Translations under genes and position numbers: made by a program
The notes under the pieces: generated by a model
Told to the model about the DNA's origin: nothing
The model's database searches: none
Seen by the model: only the letters and a program-made list of their open reading frames with translations
Shown: one piece after another, positions 26,369 through 37,657 of the stretch
How positions within the stretch are numbered: the stretch's first letter is position 1
Layout of the letters: every line of letters starts with the position of its first letter
From: Cupriavidus sp. WGlv3
GTDB taxonomy: Bacteria > Pseudomonadota > Gammaproteobacteria > Burkholderiales > Burkholderiaceae
Reading direction: 5' to 3'
Assembly: GCF_023952475.1 (NCBI RefSeq)
Contig: NZ_JALHRX010000005.1
Coordinates: forward strand, 248,001-312,000
DNA: 64,000 nucleotides

Positions 26369-27793
26369 TCACATATTGAGTTGACGCTTGTCGACGGCCA
26401 GCGCGGCTTCGCGCATGACTTCCGACATCGACGGGTGCGGATGGCAGACGCGGCCGATATCTTCGCTGGCGGCCTTGAACTCCATCGCCACCACGGCTTC
26501 GGCGATCAGATCCGAGGCGTTGGCGGCAACGATGTGCACGCCGAGGATCTCGTCGGTCTTGGCATCCGCCAGCATCTTGACGAAGCCGTCGGCATGGCCC
26601 ATGCCCAGCGCACGGCCGTTGGCCATGAACGGGAACTGGCCGGCCTTGAACTCGCGGCCTTCGGCCTTGAGCTGGGCTTCGGTCTTACCGACCCATGCGA
26701 TTTCCGGGAAGGTGTAGATCACCCACGGCACGCAGTTGTAGTCGATATGCGGCTTCTGGCCGGCGATGCGTTCGGCCACGGCCACGCCCTCGTCCTCGGC
26801 CTTGTGCGCCAGCATCGGGCCGCGCACCACGTCGCCGATGGCCCACAGGCCCGGCACCTTGGTGGCGCAGTGGTCGTCCACCTCGATGAAGCCGCGCTGG
26901 TCGGCCGCCAGGCCGACCGCGTCCAGGCCCAGGTTGTCGGTGTTGGGCACGCGGCCGACCGACACGATCAGGCGGTCGACTTCCAGGGTCTGGGCCTTGC
27001 CATCCTTGTCGGTGTACTTGACCGTCACGCCCTTCTTGCCGGTGGTGACTTCGTCGACCTTCACGCCGAGGCTGAACTTCAGGCCCTGCTTGGTCAGCTG
27101 CTTCTGCGCTTCCTTGGCCACGCCTTCGTCGGCGGCGCCCAGGAAGGCGGGCAGCGCTTCCAGCACGGTCACGTCGGCACCCAGGCGGCGCCACACCGAG
27201 CCCAGCTCGAGGCCGATCACGCCGGCGCCGATCACGCCCAGCTTCTTCGGCACCGACGCGAACTTCAGTGCGCCTTCGTTATCGCTGACCAGGTCGTTGT
27301 CGACGGTGATGCCGGGCAGGTGGCGAGCCTTCGAGCCGGTGGCGATGATGACCTGCTTGGCGGTCACGACTTCGCCGGCGATCTCGACCTGGAAGCCTTC
27401 GGCGCTCTTGCCGACGAACTTGCCGTAGCCCTTGAGCAGCGTCACCTTGTTCTTGCGGAACAGGAACTCGATGCCCTTGGTCATCTTGCCGACGATATCG
27501 TCCTTGCGCTTGAGCATCTTGGCCACGTCGACCTTGACGTCGCCGACGGTGATGCCGTGGTCGCCCAGGTGGTGCTGGACGTTCTCGAACTCTTCCGAGG
27601 AAGCCAGCAGCGCCTTGGAGGGGATGCAGCCCACGTTCAGGCAGGTGCCGCCCAGGCGCGGTTCGTTCTTGGGGTCGTCGTAGGCGTTGCCTTCGCAGCA
27701 GGCCACGTTCAGGCCCAGCTGGCCGGCGCGGATCGCGGCGATATAGCCGCCGGGGCCGGCACCGATCACCAGCACGTCGAATTGTTTGCTCAT
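26369..27793 (-). CDS. lpdA: Dihydrolipoyl dehydrogenase (E3) of 2-oxoglutarate dehydrogenase
   Basis: 474-residue FAD enzyme that reoxidises dihydrolipoyl groups with NAD. The N-terminal [17 protein letters not shown] binds FAD; the redox disulfide is in [16 protein letters not shown]; the NAD site is [15 protein letters not shown]; the C-terminal catalytic His-Glu is in [15 protein letters not shown] and [14 protein letters not shown]. The gene is third in odhA-odhB-lpd, so this copy serves the oxoglutarate complex; the name odhL is also used in Cupriavidus. A GC-rich hairpin region lies in the 93-base gap after odhB. Confidence 0.96.
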   Translation of the reverse strand: MSKQFDVLVIGAGPGGYIAAIRAGQLGLNVACCEGNAYDDPKNEPRLGGTCLNVGCIPSKALLASSEEFENVQHHLGDHGITVGDVKVDVAKMLKRKDDIVGKMTKGIEFLFRKNKVTLLKGYGKFVGKSAEGFQVEIAGEVVTAKQVIIATGSKARHLPGITVDNDLVSDNEGALKFASVPKKLGVIGAGVIGLELGSVWRRLGADVTVLEALPAFLGAADEGVAKEAQKQLTKQGLKFSLGVKVDEVTTGKKGVTVKYTDKDGKAQTLEVDRLIVSVGRVPNTDNLGLDAVGLAADQRGFIEVDDHCATKVPGLWAIGDVVRGPMLAHKAEDEGVAVAERIAGQKPHIDYNCVPWVIYTFPEIAWVGKTEAQLKAEGREFKAGQFPFMANGRALGMGHADGFVKMLADAKTDEILGVHIVAANASDLIAEAVVAMEFKAASEDIGRVCHPHPSMSEVMREAALAVDKRQLNM

Positions 27794-27886
27794 GGAAATT
27801 CCTTTGTGGGCGCCGGCAGCCTGTGCCGGCGCGCCTTCAACACGGGGAGCGTGCCCCGCGCGGCAGGCGCGCGGGGGGACCGGTTC

Positions 27887-29128
27887 TTACAGGTCCAGCA
27901 GCAGGCGGGCCGGATCTTCCAGCGCGTCCTTCATGGCGACCAGGCCCAGCACGGCTTCGCGGCCGTCGATGATGCGGTGGTCGTAGGACATCGCCAGGTA
28001 GTTCATCGGGCGGATCACGATCTGGCCGTCTTCCACCACCGGGCGGTCCTTGGTGGCGTGCACGCCCAGGATGGCCGACTGCGGCGGGTTGATGATCGGG
28101 GTCGACAGCATCGAGCCGAACACGCCGCCGTTGGAGATCGAGAAGGTGCCGCCGCTCAGCTCTTCCAGCGACAGCTTGCCATCACGGGCCTTGACGCCGA
28201 ACTCGGCGATCTTCTTCTCGATGTCGGCCAGGCTCATCTGGTCGGCGTTGCGCAGGATCGGCACCACCAGGCCACGCGGCGAACCGACGGCGATACCGAT
28301 GTCGAAGTAACCGTGGTAGACGATGTCGTTGCCGTCGATCGAGGCGTTGATCAGCGGGAACTTCTTCAGCGCGTGCACCGCGGCCTTGACGAAGAACGAC
28401 ATGAAGCCCAGCTTCACGCCGTGTTCCTTCTCGAAGCGGTCCTTGTACTTGTTGCGCAGGTCCATCACCGGCTTCATGTTCACTTCATTGAAGGTGGTGA
28501 GGATGGCGTTGGTGGCTTGCGACTGCAGCAGGCGCTCGGCGATACGGGCACGCAGGCGGCTCATCGGCACGCGCTCTTCCGGGCGGTCGCCCAGCGCGGC
28601 GAAGTCGACCGGAGCGGAAACCTGCTGCATGGCCGGCTTGGCCGCGGCCGGGGCTGCCTTGGCGGCCGGAGCGGCGGCGGCGGCGATCGCGTCGCCCTTG
28701 GTGATGCGGCCGTCCTTGCCGGTGCCGGCAACCTGGCCAGCCGACAAACCGGCTTCGGCCATCAGCTTGGCGGCCGACGGCATCGCCACGGCGCCGGCGG
28801 CGGCCGGAGCGGCAGCAGCGGCCGGGGCCGGCGCGGCGGCAGCCGGAGCCGGTGCAGCAGCGGCCGGGGCGGCGGCGCCAGCGGTGGCTTCGGTGTCGAT
28901 CTTGGCGATGATTTCATCGGCCACGACGGTGTCGCCATCGTTCTTGACGATGATCGACAGCACGCCGGCCGACGGGGCCGGCACTTCCAGCACGACCTTG
29001 TCGGTTTCGATTTCGATCAGGATCTCGTCCTGGGCAACGGCTTCGCCTGGCTTCTTCTTCCAGTTGAGCATGGTCGCTTCGGCGACCGATTCGGAGAGTT
29101 GCGGAACCTTGACGTCAACGATAGCCAT
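27887..29128 (-). CDS. odhB: Dihydrolipoyl succinyltransferase (E2) of 2-oxoglutarate dehydrogenase
   Basis: 413 residues. One N-terminal lipoyl domain carries the lipoylated Lys in [17 protein letters not shown]. Ala/Pro-rich linkers flank a peripheral-subunit-binding domain ([27 protein letters not shown]). The C-terminal catalytic domain ends with [15 protein letters not shown], which holds the active-site His and Asp. Makes succinyl-CoA inside the complex core. Second gene of the operon. Confidence 0.97.
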   Translation of the reverse strand: MAIVDVKVPQLSESVAEATMLNWKKKPGEAVAQDEILIEIETDKVVLEVPAPSAGVLSIIVKNDGDTVVADEIIAKIDTEATAGAAAPAAAAPAPAAAAPAPAAAAAPAAAGAVAMPSAAKLMAEAGLSAGQVAGTGKDGRITKGDAIAAAAAPAAKAAPAAAKPAMQQVSAPVDFAALGDRPEERVPMSRLRARIAERLLQSQATNAILTTFNEVNMKPVMDLRNKYKDRFEKEHGVKLGFMSFFVKAAVHALKKFPLINASIDGNDIVYHGYFDIGIAVGSPRGLVVPILRNADQMSLADIEKKIAEFGVKARDGKLSLEELSGGTFSISNGGVFGSMLSTPIINPPQSAILGVHATKDRPVVEDGQIVIRPMNYLAMSYDHRIIDGREAVLGLVAMKDALEDPARLLLDL

Positions 29129-29214
29129 GGTGGTGAATTCCTCGTGTTATGCGTGTTGTCGTGATGCTGGCGATGCCACGCGGCGCCTGCGCGCGCCGCC
29201 GTGGCAGCCACTGA

Positions 29215-32067
29215 TTACTTGGTCAGAACAAAGCCCTTGAGCTTGCCGAAAGCCGCGTCGAGCAGCGCTTTCTGTTGCTCGTTGTGCTTTGCGTAGTAGC
29301 CCACCGCCGGCGAAGCCGAGGCGGGGCGACCGGCATAACCGAGCTTCTGGCCGTCCGTCATGTTTTCCATGATGTAGTGCTGCACGAAGAACCAGGCGCC
29401 CTGGTTCTGCGGCTCGTCCTGGCACCACAGGATCTCGTTGGCGTTCGGGTACTTCTTCAGTTCCGCCGCCAGCGCCTTGTGCGGGAACGGGTACAGCTGT
29501 TCGAGGCGGATGATGGCGGTGTCGTTGGCCTCGCGTTCCTTGCGCGTGTTGACCAGGTCGTAATAGACCTTGCCCGAGCACATGATGACGCGCTTGACCT
29601 TGCCGGCGTTGAGCTCTTCGTGGTCGGGGATGACCGTTTCGAAGTGGCCCTTGGCCAGGTCGGACAGCGGCGAAACGGCGTCCTTGTTACGCAGCAGCGA
29701 CTTCGGCGTCATGATCACCAGCGGCTTGCGGAACAGGCGGATCATCTGGCGGCGCAGCAGGTGGAAGATCTGGGCCGGCGTGGTCGGCTGGCAGACCTGC
29801 ATGTTGTGGTCCGCGCAGAGCTGCAGAAAACGCTCGATACGGGCCGAGCTGTGTTCCGGACCCTGGCCTTCGTAACCGTGCGGCAGCATCAGCGTCAGGC
29901 CCGAGGCGCGGCCCCACTTCACTTCACCCGACGAGATGAACTGGTCGATCACCACCTGGGCGCCGTTGACGAAGTCGCCGAACTGGGCTTCCCAGATCAC
30001 CAGCGCGTTCGGTTCGGCGGCCGAGTAGCCGTATTCGAAGCCGAGCACGGCTTCTTCCGACAGCACCGAGTCGATCACCGTGAACGGAGCCTGGTTTTCC
30101 GACACGTTCTGCAGCGGCACATACGAGCCGGCATCCCAGCGCTCGCGCGCCTGGTCGTGCAGCACGGCGTGGCGGTGGGTGAAGGTGCCACGCCCGGCGT
30201 CCTGGCCGGTGATACGCACCGGATAGCCCGACGACACCAGCGAGGCAAAAGCCAGGTGCTCGCCCATGCCCCAGTCCAGCGGCTGGTCGCCACGGCCCAT
30301 GTTGGCGCGGTCCTTGACGACCTTCTCGACCAGCGGGTGCAGCTTCAGCGTCTCGGGCGTGGTGGTGATACGTTCGGCCAGGCGCTTCAGTTCGGTCACC
30401 GGCACGGCGGTGTCGGCGGCGTCGGTCCACTTGCGGTTCAGGAACGGCATCCAGTCGACGGCGAACTTGTTCTTGAAGTTCGACAGCACCGGATCGGCGG
30501 TGTGCTTGCCGGCGTCCATCGCGGCGCGGTATTCCTTGACCTTCTGGTCGCCGAAGTCGGCCGGAACCAGGTTCTGCGCGGCCAGCTTGTCGGCGTACAG
30601 CTTGCGCGTGCCGGGGTGCTGGGCGATCTTCTTGTACATCAGCGGCTGCGTGACCGCCGGGGTGTCCTGCTCGTTATGGCCCAGCTTGCGGAAGCAGATG
30701 ATGTCGACCACGACATCCTTGTTGAACTCCATGCGGAAGTCCACGGCCAGCTGCATGGCGTACACCACGGCTTCGGGATCGTCGCCGTTCACGTGCAGCA
30801 CCGGCGCCTCGATCATCTTGACCACGTCCGTGCAGTACAGCGTCGAACGCGCGTCGCGCGGGTCCGAGGTGGTGAAGCCGATCTGGTTGTTGATGACGAT
30901 GTGCATCGAGCCGCCCGTGCCGTAGCCGCGGGTCTGCGCAAGGTTCAGCGTCTCCATCACCACGCCCTGGCCGGCAAAGGCCGCGTCGCCGTGCACCTGC
31001 ACCGGCAGCACTTCCTTGTGGCCGACTTCGCCGCGGCGTTCCTGGCGGGCCTTGGCCGAGCCTTCGACCACCGGGTTGACGATTTCCAGGTGCGACGGGT
31101 TGAACGCCAGCGACAGGTGGACCGGGCCGCCTTCGGTCGAGACGTCGCTCGAGAAGCCCTTGTGGTACTTGACGTCGCCAGCCGGCAGGTCATCGACGTG
31201 CTTGCCTTCGAACTCGGCGAACAGGTCGGCGGGCATCTTGCCCAGGGTGTTGACCAGCACGTTCAGGCGGCCGCGGTGGGCCATGCCGATCACGATTTCC
31301 TGCACGCCCTTGCTGCCGGCGTGCTGGATCAGCTCGTCCATGGCAGCGATGAAGCTCTCGCCGCCTTCCAGCGAGAAGCGCTTCTGGCCGACATACTTGG
31401 TGTGCAGGAAGCGCTCCAGGCCTTCGGCCGCGGTCAGGCGGTCAAGGATGTGCTTCTTCTTTTCCAGCGTGAACACCGGCTTGGAACGCGTGGTTTCCAG
31501 GCGCTCCTGCCACCAGCGCTTCTGCGCCTGGTCGCTCACGTACATGAATTCGAAGCCGATGGTGCCGCAATACGTTTCGCGCAGGTTGTTGAGCAGCTCG
31601 CGCAGGCTCATCGACTCCTTGCCGAAGTAGGTATTGCTGGCGTTGAAGACGATATCGAGATCGGCTTCGGAAAAACCGTAGAAGGCCGGGTCCAGATCCG
31701 GCAGGGGCGGACGCTCCTGGCGCTTGAGCGGGTCCAGGTCAGCCCAGTGCGAACCGATGTTGCGGTAGGCGGCTATCAGCTGCGTGGCAGCGACGCGCTT
31801 GCGGCCCATGTCGGAATCGGCCGATGCAACGATGGTGCGGATGGGGCCTTGCTTGGCGCGCTCGGCGAACGAGGCAACGATGGGAGCGTGGGCGATATCC
31901 CGGCCGTTCGAGCCGTCGACGGCGGGAACGTTCTGCATCGCGTCGAAGTACGCGCGCCAATTATCGGGAACCGAGGCGGGATTCTGGAGATAGGCTTCGT
32001 ACAGTTCTTCGACATAGGGGGCGTTACCGCCGAAGAGGTACGAATTGCTCTGATACTGCTGCATCAT
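29215..32067 (-). CDS. odhA: 2-oxoglutarate dehydrogenase E1 (decarboxylating, thiamine diphosphate)
   Basis: 950-residue homodimeric E1 of the TCA-cycle complex. The N-terminal YLFGGNAPYVEELYEAYLQNP is the E2-interacting segment. MAHRGRLNVLVNTLGKMP, the thiamine diphosphate region GMAHRGR and NNQIGFTTSDPRDARS, and the C-terminal LPHGYEGQGPEHSSARIERFLQL and RKPLVIMTPKSLLR stretches are all conserved. Length matches E. coli SucA (933). First gene of odhA-odhB-lpd, preceded by a leader of about 200 bases with structured RNA. Confidence 0.97.
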   Translation of the reverse strand: MMQQYQSNSYLFGGNAPYVEELYEAYLQNPASVPDNWRAYFDAMQNVPAVDGSNGRDIAHAPIVASFAERAKQGPIRTIVASADSDMGRKRVAATQLIAAYRNIGSHWADLDPLKRQERPPLPDLDPAFYGFSEADLDIVFNASNTYFGKESMSLRELLNNLRETYCGTIGFEFMYVSDQAQKRWWQERLETTRSKPVFTLEKKKHILDRLTAAEGLERFLHTKYVGQKRFSLEGGESFIAAMDELIQHAGSKGVQEIVIGMAHRGRLNVLVNTLGKMPADLFAEFEGKHVDDLPAGDVKYHKGFSSDVSTEGGPVHLSLAFNPSHLEIVNPVVEGSAKARQERRGEVGHKEVLPVQVHGDAAFAGQGVVMETLNLAQTRGYGTGGSMHIVINNQIGFTTSDPRDARSTLYCTDVVKMIEAPVLHVNGDDPEAVVYAMQLAVDFRMEFNKDVVVDIICFRKLGHNEQDTPAVTQPLMYKKIAQHPGTRKLYADKLAAQNLVPADFGDQKVKEYRAAMDAGKHTADPVLSNFKNKFAVDWMPFLNRKWTDAADTAVPVTELKRLAERITTTPETLKLHPLVEKVVKDRANMGRGDQPLDWGMGEHLAFASLVSSGYPVRITGQDAGRGTFTHRHAVLHDQARERWDAGSYVPLQNVSENQAPFTVIDSVLSEEAVLGFEYGYSAAEPNALVIWEAQFGDFVNGAQVVIDQFISSGEVKWGRASGLTLMLPHGYEGQGPEHSSARIERFLQLCADHNMQVCQPTTPAQIFHLLRRQMIRLFRKPLVIMTPKSLLRNKDAVSPLSDLAKGHFETVIPDHEELNAGKVKRVIMCSGKVYYDLVNTRKEREANDTAIIRLEQLYPFPHKALAAELKKYPNANEILWCQDEPQNQGAWFFVQHYIMENMTDGQKLGYAGRPASASPAVGYYAKHNEQQKALLDAAFGKLKGFVLTK

Positions 32068-32180
32068 GGGACGCTCACTTTTCTCCGGGTCTGCCGGAGT
32101 TCAGCGGGTTATTCAACCTTCCGCGACACGGCTTGACCGGTTAGCGGATCGCAAACAACTCTTGGGGGCCAAAGGAGGCA
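32068..32180 (-). promoter_or_regulatory. Structured 5' leader of odhA, candidate sucA RNA motif
   Basis: The sucA RNA motif is known from Burkholderiales, always directly before sucA/odhA, with part of the fold overlapping the ribosome site. Here the mRNA has a CUCCGG/CCGGAG stem with a five-base loop (32083-32088 with 32094-32099) that buries a GGAG close to the start codon. A small GGTT/AACC pairing (32107-32110, 32115-32118) lies just upstream. Position and base-pairing agree with the motif; I could not align it to the family model, and the upstream limit is approximate. Confidence 0.55.
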
Positions 32181-32190
32181 CTTACGCAAA

Positions 32191-32311
32191 CGGCACCACC
32201 AGGGTGCCGCATGTGCTGGCCGCCTCACAAGGCCCGAAAGGGCAAGTTGTGCGGGGAAGGACCTTAAGTCTTCACGGCGGTAAGAATAGCACGGATTGCG
32301 TTTGATCAATG
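32191..32311 (-). promoter_or_regulatory. Upstream part of the odhA leader with candidate promoter
   Basis: A hairpin CGGCACC/GGTGCCG (32191-32197, 32203-32209) lies in the predicted leader. A weak sigma-70 candidate has -10 TATTCT (32288-32283, minus strand) and a poor -35 CATTGA 17 bases before it; this would give a leader of about 200 nucleotides. The remaining bases up to ugpQ (32312-32395) show nothing further. Confidence 0.3.
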
Positions 32312-32395
32312 TGGACTTTTCGCGATACGAAACACAGCCGCGCGACAATTCCAACCGCGTTCAGCAAATTCGCAACAGCCGCACAACAATTTGAA

Positions 32396-33142
32396 TCAGG
32401 GCACGATCCGGTCGACTGCGTCGGTGATCACCCCATCGAGCCCCCATTCCAGCAACTGCGCCGCTCGCGCCGGATCGTTGACGGTGTAGGCGAGGACGCG
32501 CAGGCCGGCCGCATGTGCGGTGGCGATCACGCCGGCATCCAGCTCGCGGTGGTTGGCATCGAGCGCGACGCAGCCGAGCCGGCGCACCCGCTCCAGCCAG
32601 TCACCGGGCAGGTGGTCGAGCAGCAGCGCGCGCGGCAGGTCGGGCGCGGCGCGCGCCGCGGCGGCAAGGGCCTCTTCCGAAAACGAGGACAGCAGCGGCG
32701 GCACTTCGGCGCCGGCCCACAGCGACTGCGCGTCGATGGCCACCGCGGCGCCGGTGCGTGCATCGGTGCCGGGCACCGGCTTGATCTCGATATTGACCAG
32801 GAAGCCGTTGGCGCGGGTGTAGCGCGCGATCGCCGCCAGCGTCGGCACCGGCTCGCCGGCAAAGGCCGGGCCGTGCCAGCTGCCGGCGTCGAGCAGCGCC
32901 AGTTCGCCCAGCGTCAGCGCATCCACCCTGCCCTGGCCGCTGGTGGTGCGCTCCAGGGTGGCGTCATGCATCAGCACCGGCTTGCCGTCGGCCGACAGCT
33001 TCACGTCGAACTCGAACATGCGATAGCCAAAGCCCGCGCCGTGTCGGAACGCCGCCAGCGTGTTCTCCGGCGCCAGCTTGCCGGCGCCGCGGTGCGCGAT
33101 ATGGCTGGGATAGCGCCAGGCGTTGTCGGTTGTGGTGGTCAT
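32396..33142 (-). CDS. ugpQ: Glycerophosphodiester phosphodiesterase UgpQ
   Basis: 248-residue GDPD-family TIM-barrel enzyme that cleaves glycerophosphodiesters to glycerol-3-phosphate. Catalytic residues appear in IAHRGAGKLAPENTLAAF (His and Arg-Glu), FEFDVKLSADGKPVLMHDATLERTT (Glu-Asp and second His) and NIEIKP. The C-terminal LGVDG-type strand is present as WGLDGVITD. ATG 33142 is used instead of the longer upstream frame because it lies two bases after the ugpC stop. Last gene of the ugpBAECQ order. Confidence 0.94.
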   Translation of the reverse strand: MTTTTDNAWRYPSHIAHRGAGKLAPENTLAAFRHGAGFGYRMFEFDVKLSADGKPVLMHDATLERTTSGQGRVDALTLGELALLDAGSWHGPAFAGEPVPTLAAIARYTRANGFLVNIEIKPVPGTDARTGAAVAIDAQSLWAGAEVPPLLSSFSEEALAAAARAAPDLPRALLLDHLPGDWLERVRRLGCVALDANHRELDAGVIATAHAAGLRVLAYTVNDPARAAQLLEWGLDGVITDAVDRIVP

Positions 33143-33143
33143 G

Positions 33144-34244
<1,101 letters not shown>

Positions 34245-34254
34245 TGTGTTCCGC

Positions 34255-35103
34255 TTATTTCTCGGTTTCGACCAGGCCCTTGACGAACCACTTCTGCATC
34301 AGCACCACCACCACCGCGGGCGGGATCATCGCCAGCATCACCGTGGCCATCACCAGGTTCCAGTCGGTGGCGGCATCGCCCGAGCGCGAGATCATCTGCG
34401 TCACGCCCACCACTACCGGCGTCATCGACTTCTGCGTGGTGATCAGCAGCGGCCACAGGTACTGGTTCCAGCCGTAGATGAACTGGATCACGAACAGCGC
34501 GGCGATGCTGGTGCGCGACAGCGGCAGCACCACGTCCCAGAAAAAACGCAGCGGCCCGGCGCCGTCGATGCGCGCCGCTTCAGCGAGTTCATCGGGAATC
34601 GTCAGGAAGAACTGGCGGAACAGGAAGGTCGCGGTCGCCGACGCGATGATCGGAATGGTCAGCCCGAAGTAGCTGTCGAGCAGCCCCAGGTCCGACACCA
34701 CCTTGTAGGTTGGCAGGATGCGCACCTCCACCGGCAGCATCAGCGTGATGAAGATCAGCCAGAAGAAGGTCTTGCGCAGCGGAAACTTGAAGTAGACGAT
34801 GGCAAAGGCCGAAATGATCGAGATCGCGATCTTGCCCAGCGCAATGCCGAGCGCCATGATCAGGCTGTTTTTCATCATGGTCGAGACCGGCGACGCGGCC
34901 TCGCCCACGCCCTGGAACAGCACGGTGCGATAGTTGTCGATCAGGTGGCTGCCGGGGATCAGCGTCATCGGCGCGTCGAGCACCTCTTCGGCGGTCAGCG
35001 TCGAGGCGACGAAGGTCAGGTACACCGGAAACACCACGATGACGATGCCCAGGATCAGCACCGCGTGGGTCAGGAAATCGAGAAAGGGACGACGTTCTAC
35101 CAT
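34255..35103 (-). CDS. ugpE: sn-glycerol-3-phosphate ABC transporter permease UgpE
   Basis: 282-residue inner-membrane permease with about six helices. The coupling loop [23 protein letters not shown] is the EAA motif that docks on UgpC. Forms the channel with UgpA. Spaced 10 bases from ugpC. Confidence 0.94.
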   Translation of the reverse strand: MVERRPFLDFLTHAVLILGIVIVVFPVYLTFVASTLTAEEVLDAPMTLIPGSHLIDNYRTVLFQGVGEAASPVSTMMKNSLIMALGIALGKIAISIISAFAIVYFKFPLRKTFFWLIFITLMLPVEVRILPTYKVVSDLGLLDSYFGLTIPIIASATATFLFRQFFLTIPDELAEAARIDGAGPLRFFWDVVLPLSRTSIAALFVIQFIYGWNQYLWPLLITTQKSMTPVVVGVTQMISRSGDAATDWNLVMATVMLAMIPPAVVVVLMQKWFVKGLVETEK

Positions 35104-35115
35104 GGGCTGTCTCCG

Positions 35116-35997
35116 TCAGTACTGGACCTTGCGTTCCACGTAGCGGAACTGCACCACGGTCAGCGCGATCACGATCACCATCAGCACCACCGACTGCGCT
35201 GCCGAGCCGCCGATGTCCATGCCGCGGAAGCCGTCATGGAAGACCTTGTAGACCAGCGTGTTGGTCGAGTTGAACGGCCCGCCGTGCGTGACCGCATCGA
35301 TGATGGCGAAGGTGTCGAAGAACGCGTAGACCACGTTGATCACCATCAGGAAGAAGGTGGTCGGCGACAGCAGCGGGAACACGATCGACCAGAAGCGGCG
35401 CCACGGGCCCGCGCCGTCGATGGCGGCGGCCTCGATCAGCGAGCGCGGAATGCTTTGCAGCCCGGCCAGGAAAAACAGGAAGTTATAGCTGATCTGCTTC
35501 CAGGCCGCGGCCAGCACCACCAGCAGCAGGGCCTGGTTGCCATTGAGCAGGAAGTTCCATTCGACGCCGAGCTTGCGCAGCGCAAACGACACCACGCCCA
35601 GGGTCGGGTTGAACATGAACATCCACAGCACGCCCGCCACCGCCGGCGCCACCGCATACGGCCAGATCAGCAGGGTCTTGTAGCCCACCGCGCCGCGGAT
35701 CACGCGGTCGGCAAAATAGGCCAGCGCCAGCGCGGTGGTCAGCCCCACCACGGTCACGCCCACCGCAAAGATGGCGGTGACCTGGAACGACTCGACATAG
35801 AGCGGGTCGTTCCACAGCATGCGGAAGTTGTCCAGGCCGACGAACTCCAGGTTGATGCCGAAGGCATCCTGCTGCAGCATCGACTGGTACAAGGCCTGCC
35901 CGGCGGGCAGGAAAAAGAAGATCAGCGTGATCGCGATCTGCGGCAATACCAGCAGATACGGCAGCCACGGCGAACGGAACACGACGCGTTTTTCCAT
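35116..35997 (-). CDS. ugpA: sn-glycerol-3-phosphate ABC transporter permease UgpA
   Basis: 293-residue permease, six helices, with the EAA loop [23 protein letters not shown]. The extended N-terminus ([20 protein letters not shown]) and the TMD1 loop [11 protein letters not shown] are typical of MalF-type partners. Spaced 12 bases from ugpE, and separated from ugpB by 149 bases with a hairpin. Confidence 0.94.
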   Translation of the reverse strand: MEKRVVFRSPWLPYLLVLPQIAITLIFFFLPAGQALYQSMLQQDAFGINLEFVGLDNFRMLWNDPLYVESFQVTAIFAVGVTVVGLTTALALAYFADRVIRGAVGYKTLLIWPYAVAPAVAGVLWMFMFNPTLGVVSFALRKLGVEWNFLLNGNQALLLVVLAAAWKQISYNFLFFLAGLQSIPRSLIEAAAIDGAGPWRRFWSIVFPLLSPTTFFLMVINVVYAFFDTFAIIDAVTHGGPFNSTNTLVYKVFHDGFRGMDIGGSAAQSVVLMVIVIALTVVQFRYVERKVQY

Positions 35998-36085
35998 GAA
36001 CGGATTCCGGCGGATGCCGCGGATGGCGGCATCGGACTAGGTATGAAGTGGCGGGCGGCCCCGATCGGTGCCGGCCACAAAGCAA

Positions 36086-36112
36086 GCGGGCGGAGGTTTC
36101 GCCGCCGCCCGC
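36086..36112 (-). repeat. GC-rich hairpin between ugpB and ugpA
   Basis: GCGGGCGGAGG (36086-36096) pairs with CCGCCGCCCGC (36102-36112), 10 of 11 positions, five-base loop, no U-run. Hairpins after a binding-protein gene often let it be expressed more than the permease genes that follow. Confidence 0.5.
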
Positions 36113-36146
36113 CTGTCACGTCAGCCTGCTGGCAAGATGCGGCGCC

Positions 36147-37463
36147 CTATTCGCGCGCGGTCTTCTGGAAGCGCTCCAGCAAGTCGTTGCCGCGTGCCAC
36201 CGCCGAGTCCAGCGCCGCCTTGGGCTCCTTCTTGCCGGCCCAGACAGCTTCCAGCTCCTCGTCGACCACGGTGCGGATCTGCACCATATTGCCCAGGCGC
36301 ACGCCGCGCGACTTGTCGGTGGTCTTGACCACCATCTGCTGCACCGAGACGTCGGCGCCGGGGTTCTTGTCGTAGTAGCCCGATTTCTTGGTGGCCTCGT
36401 AGGCGGCCATGGTCACCGGCAGGTAGCCGGTGGCCTGGTGCCAGTCAGACTGGATCTCGGGGCGCGACAGGTAATTGAAGAACTTGGCGACGCCCTTGTA
36501 CTCTTCAGGCTTCTTGCCACCCATCACCCACAGCGACGCGCCGCCGATGATGGTGTTCTGCGGCGCGCCCTGCACGTCCGGGTAGTACGGCAGCTGCGCC
36601 ACCGCGAACGCGAACTTGGCGTTCTTGCGGATATTGGCCAGCGACGCCGACGAGCCGGTGAACATGGCGCATTCGCCGTTGTAGAACTTGGCCTGCGATT
36701 CGGCCTTGCGCCCGCCATAGCTGAAGTAGCCCTTCTTCACCATGTCCTGCAGGTTGGTGACGTGCTTGACGTGCAGCGGGCTGTTGAAGACCAGGCGCGT
36801 ATCGGTGCCGCCGAAGCCGTTGTTCTTGGTGGCGTACAGCGTGTTGTGCCAGGCCGAGAAGCTTTCCAGGTGGACCCAGCCCTGCCAATCGGTGGTGTAG
36901 GCGCAGTTGGTGCCCGAGGCCTTGAGCTTGGCCGAGTACTGCATCACCTCGGGCCAGGTCTTGGGCGGCTTTTCCGGATCCAGGCCGGCCTTCTTGAAGG
37001 CGTCCTTGTTGTAGTAGAACACCGTGGTCGAGCTGTTGAACGGGAACGACAGCATCTCGCCCTTGGACGAGGTGTAGTAGCCCGCCACGGCGGGGATGTA
37101 GGCCTTCTGGTCGAACTTCTCGCCGGCGTCCTTCATCACCGTCGATACCGGCTTGATCGCGCCCTTGGCGCTCATCATGGTGGCGGTGCCGACCTCGAAC
37201 ACCTGCAGGATCGCCGGCGCGCCGCCGGCGCGGAAGGCGGCGATGCCCGCCGCCATGGTCTCGTCGTAATTGCCCTTGTTGACCGGTACCACCTTGTATT
37301 CGGACTGGCTGGCGTTGAACTTGTTGGCGATCTCGTTCACCTTGTCGTTCAGCGCGCCCTGCATGGCGTGCCACCACTGGATTTCAACGGCGGCGTGCGC
37401 GCTGCCGGCCCCGGTCAGGGCGGCCAGCGCGGCGAGTTGGAGCACGGTACGGGATACGGACAT
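36147..37463 (-). CDS. ugpB: sn-glycerol-3-phosphate periplasmic binding protein UgpB
   Basis: 438 residues with a signal peptide ending at AHA (about residue 24). The mature start [20 protein letters not shown] and the [31 protein letters not shown] segment are close to E. coli UgpB, including the WWH and NSSTTV ligand region. Captures glycerol-3-phosphate in the periplasm for UgpAEC. First gene of the operon; a Pho-box-like sequence lies upstream. Confidence 0.95.
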   Translation of the reverse strand: MSVSRTVLQLAALAALTGAGSAHAAVEIQWWHAMQGALNDKVNEIANKFNASQSEYKVVPVNKGNYDETMAAGIAAFRAGGAPAILQVFEVGTATMMSAKGAIKPVSTVMKDAGEKFDQKAYIPAVAGYYTSSKGEMLSFPFNSSTTVFYYNKDAFKKAGLDPEKPPKTWPEVMQYSAKLKASGTNCAYTTDWQGWVHLESFSAWHNTLYATKNNGFGGTDTRLVFNSPLHVKHVTNLQDMVKKGYFSYGGRKAESQAKFYNGECAMFTGSSASLANIRKNAKFAFAVAQLPYYPDVQGAPQNTIIGGASLWVMGGKKPEEYKGVAKFFNYLSRPEIQSDWHQATGYLPVTMAAYEATKKSGYYDKNPGADVSVQQMVVKTTDKSRGVRLGNMVQIRTVVDEELEAVWAGKKEPKAALDSAVARGNDLLERFQKTARE

Positions 37464-37508
37464 CGGGGCTCTCCTTGGGTCTGTCTGTTGCAGTCGGTTG
37501 AAAATCCG

Positions 37509-37533
37509 ACAGCATGTGATTTTTTTGTGACAG
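37509..37533 (-). promoter_or_regulatory. Candidate Pho box of the ugp operon
   Basis: On the minus strand CTGTCAC (37533-37527) is followed 11 bases later by AAATCAC, giving a partial repeat of the PhoB consensus CTGTCAT with 11-base periodicity. The ugp operon is a classic phosphate-starvation target, which makes the match plausible. The second unit is poor (TCA core only). Confidence 0.35.
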
Positions 37534-37657
37534 CGGCATGTTACGCCCGTCGCACCTGCGCAAGCAAATCAGCAGATTCACCAGTATGGCCGGCTCGCGG
37601 CTTTTTGCAGTGCAATAAACGAATTTGGCCGCAGATCCACGGTTACAATGGCCCGCC

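Noticed and set aside
26270..32136. Plus-strand open frames of about 950 codons each opposite lpd, odhB and odhA
   Set aside because: Antisense to three unmistakable dehydrogenase genes; composition is biased towards His, Gly, Arg, Asp and Val with no domain.
32302..32309. TTGATCAA before odhA as an Fnr site
   Set aside because: The half-sites have no four-base spacer, so it does not fit the Fnr box.
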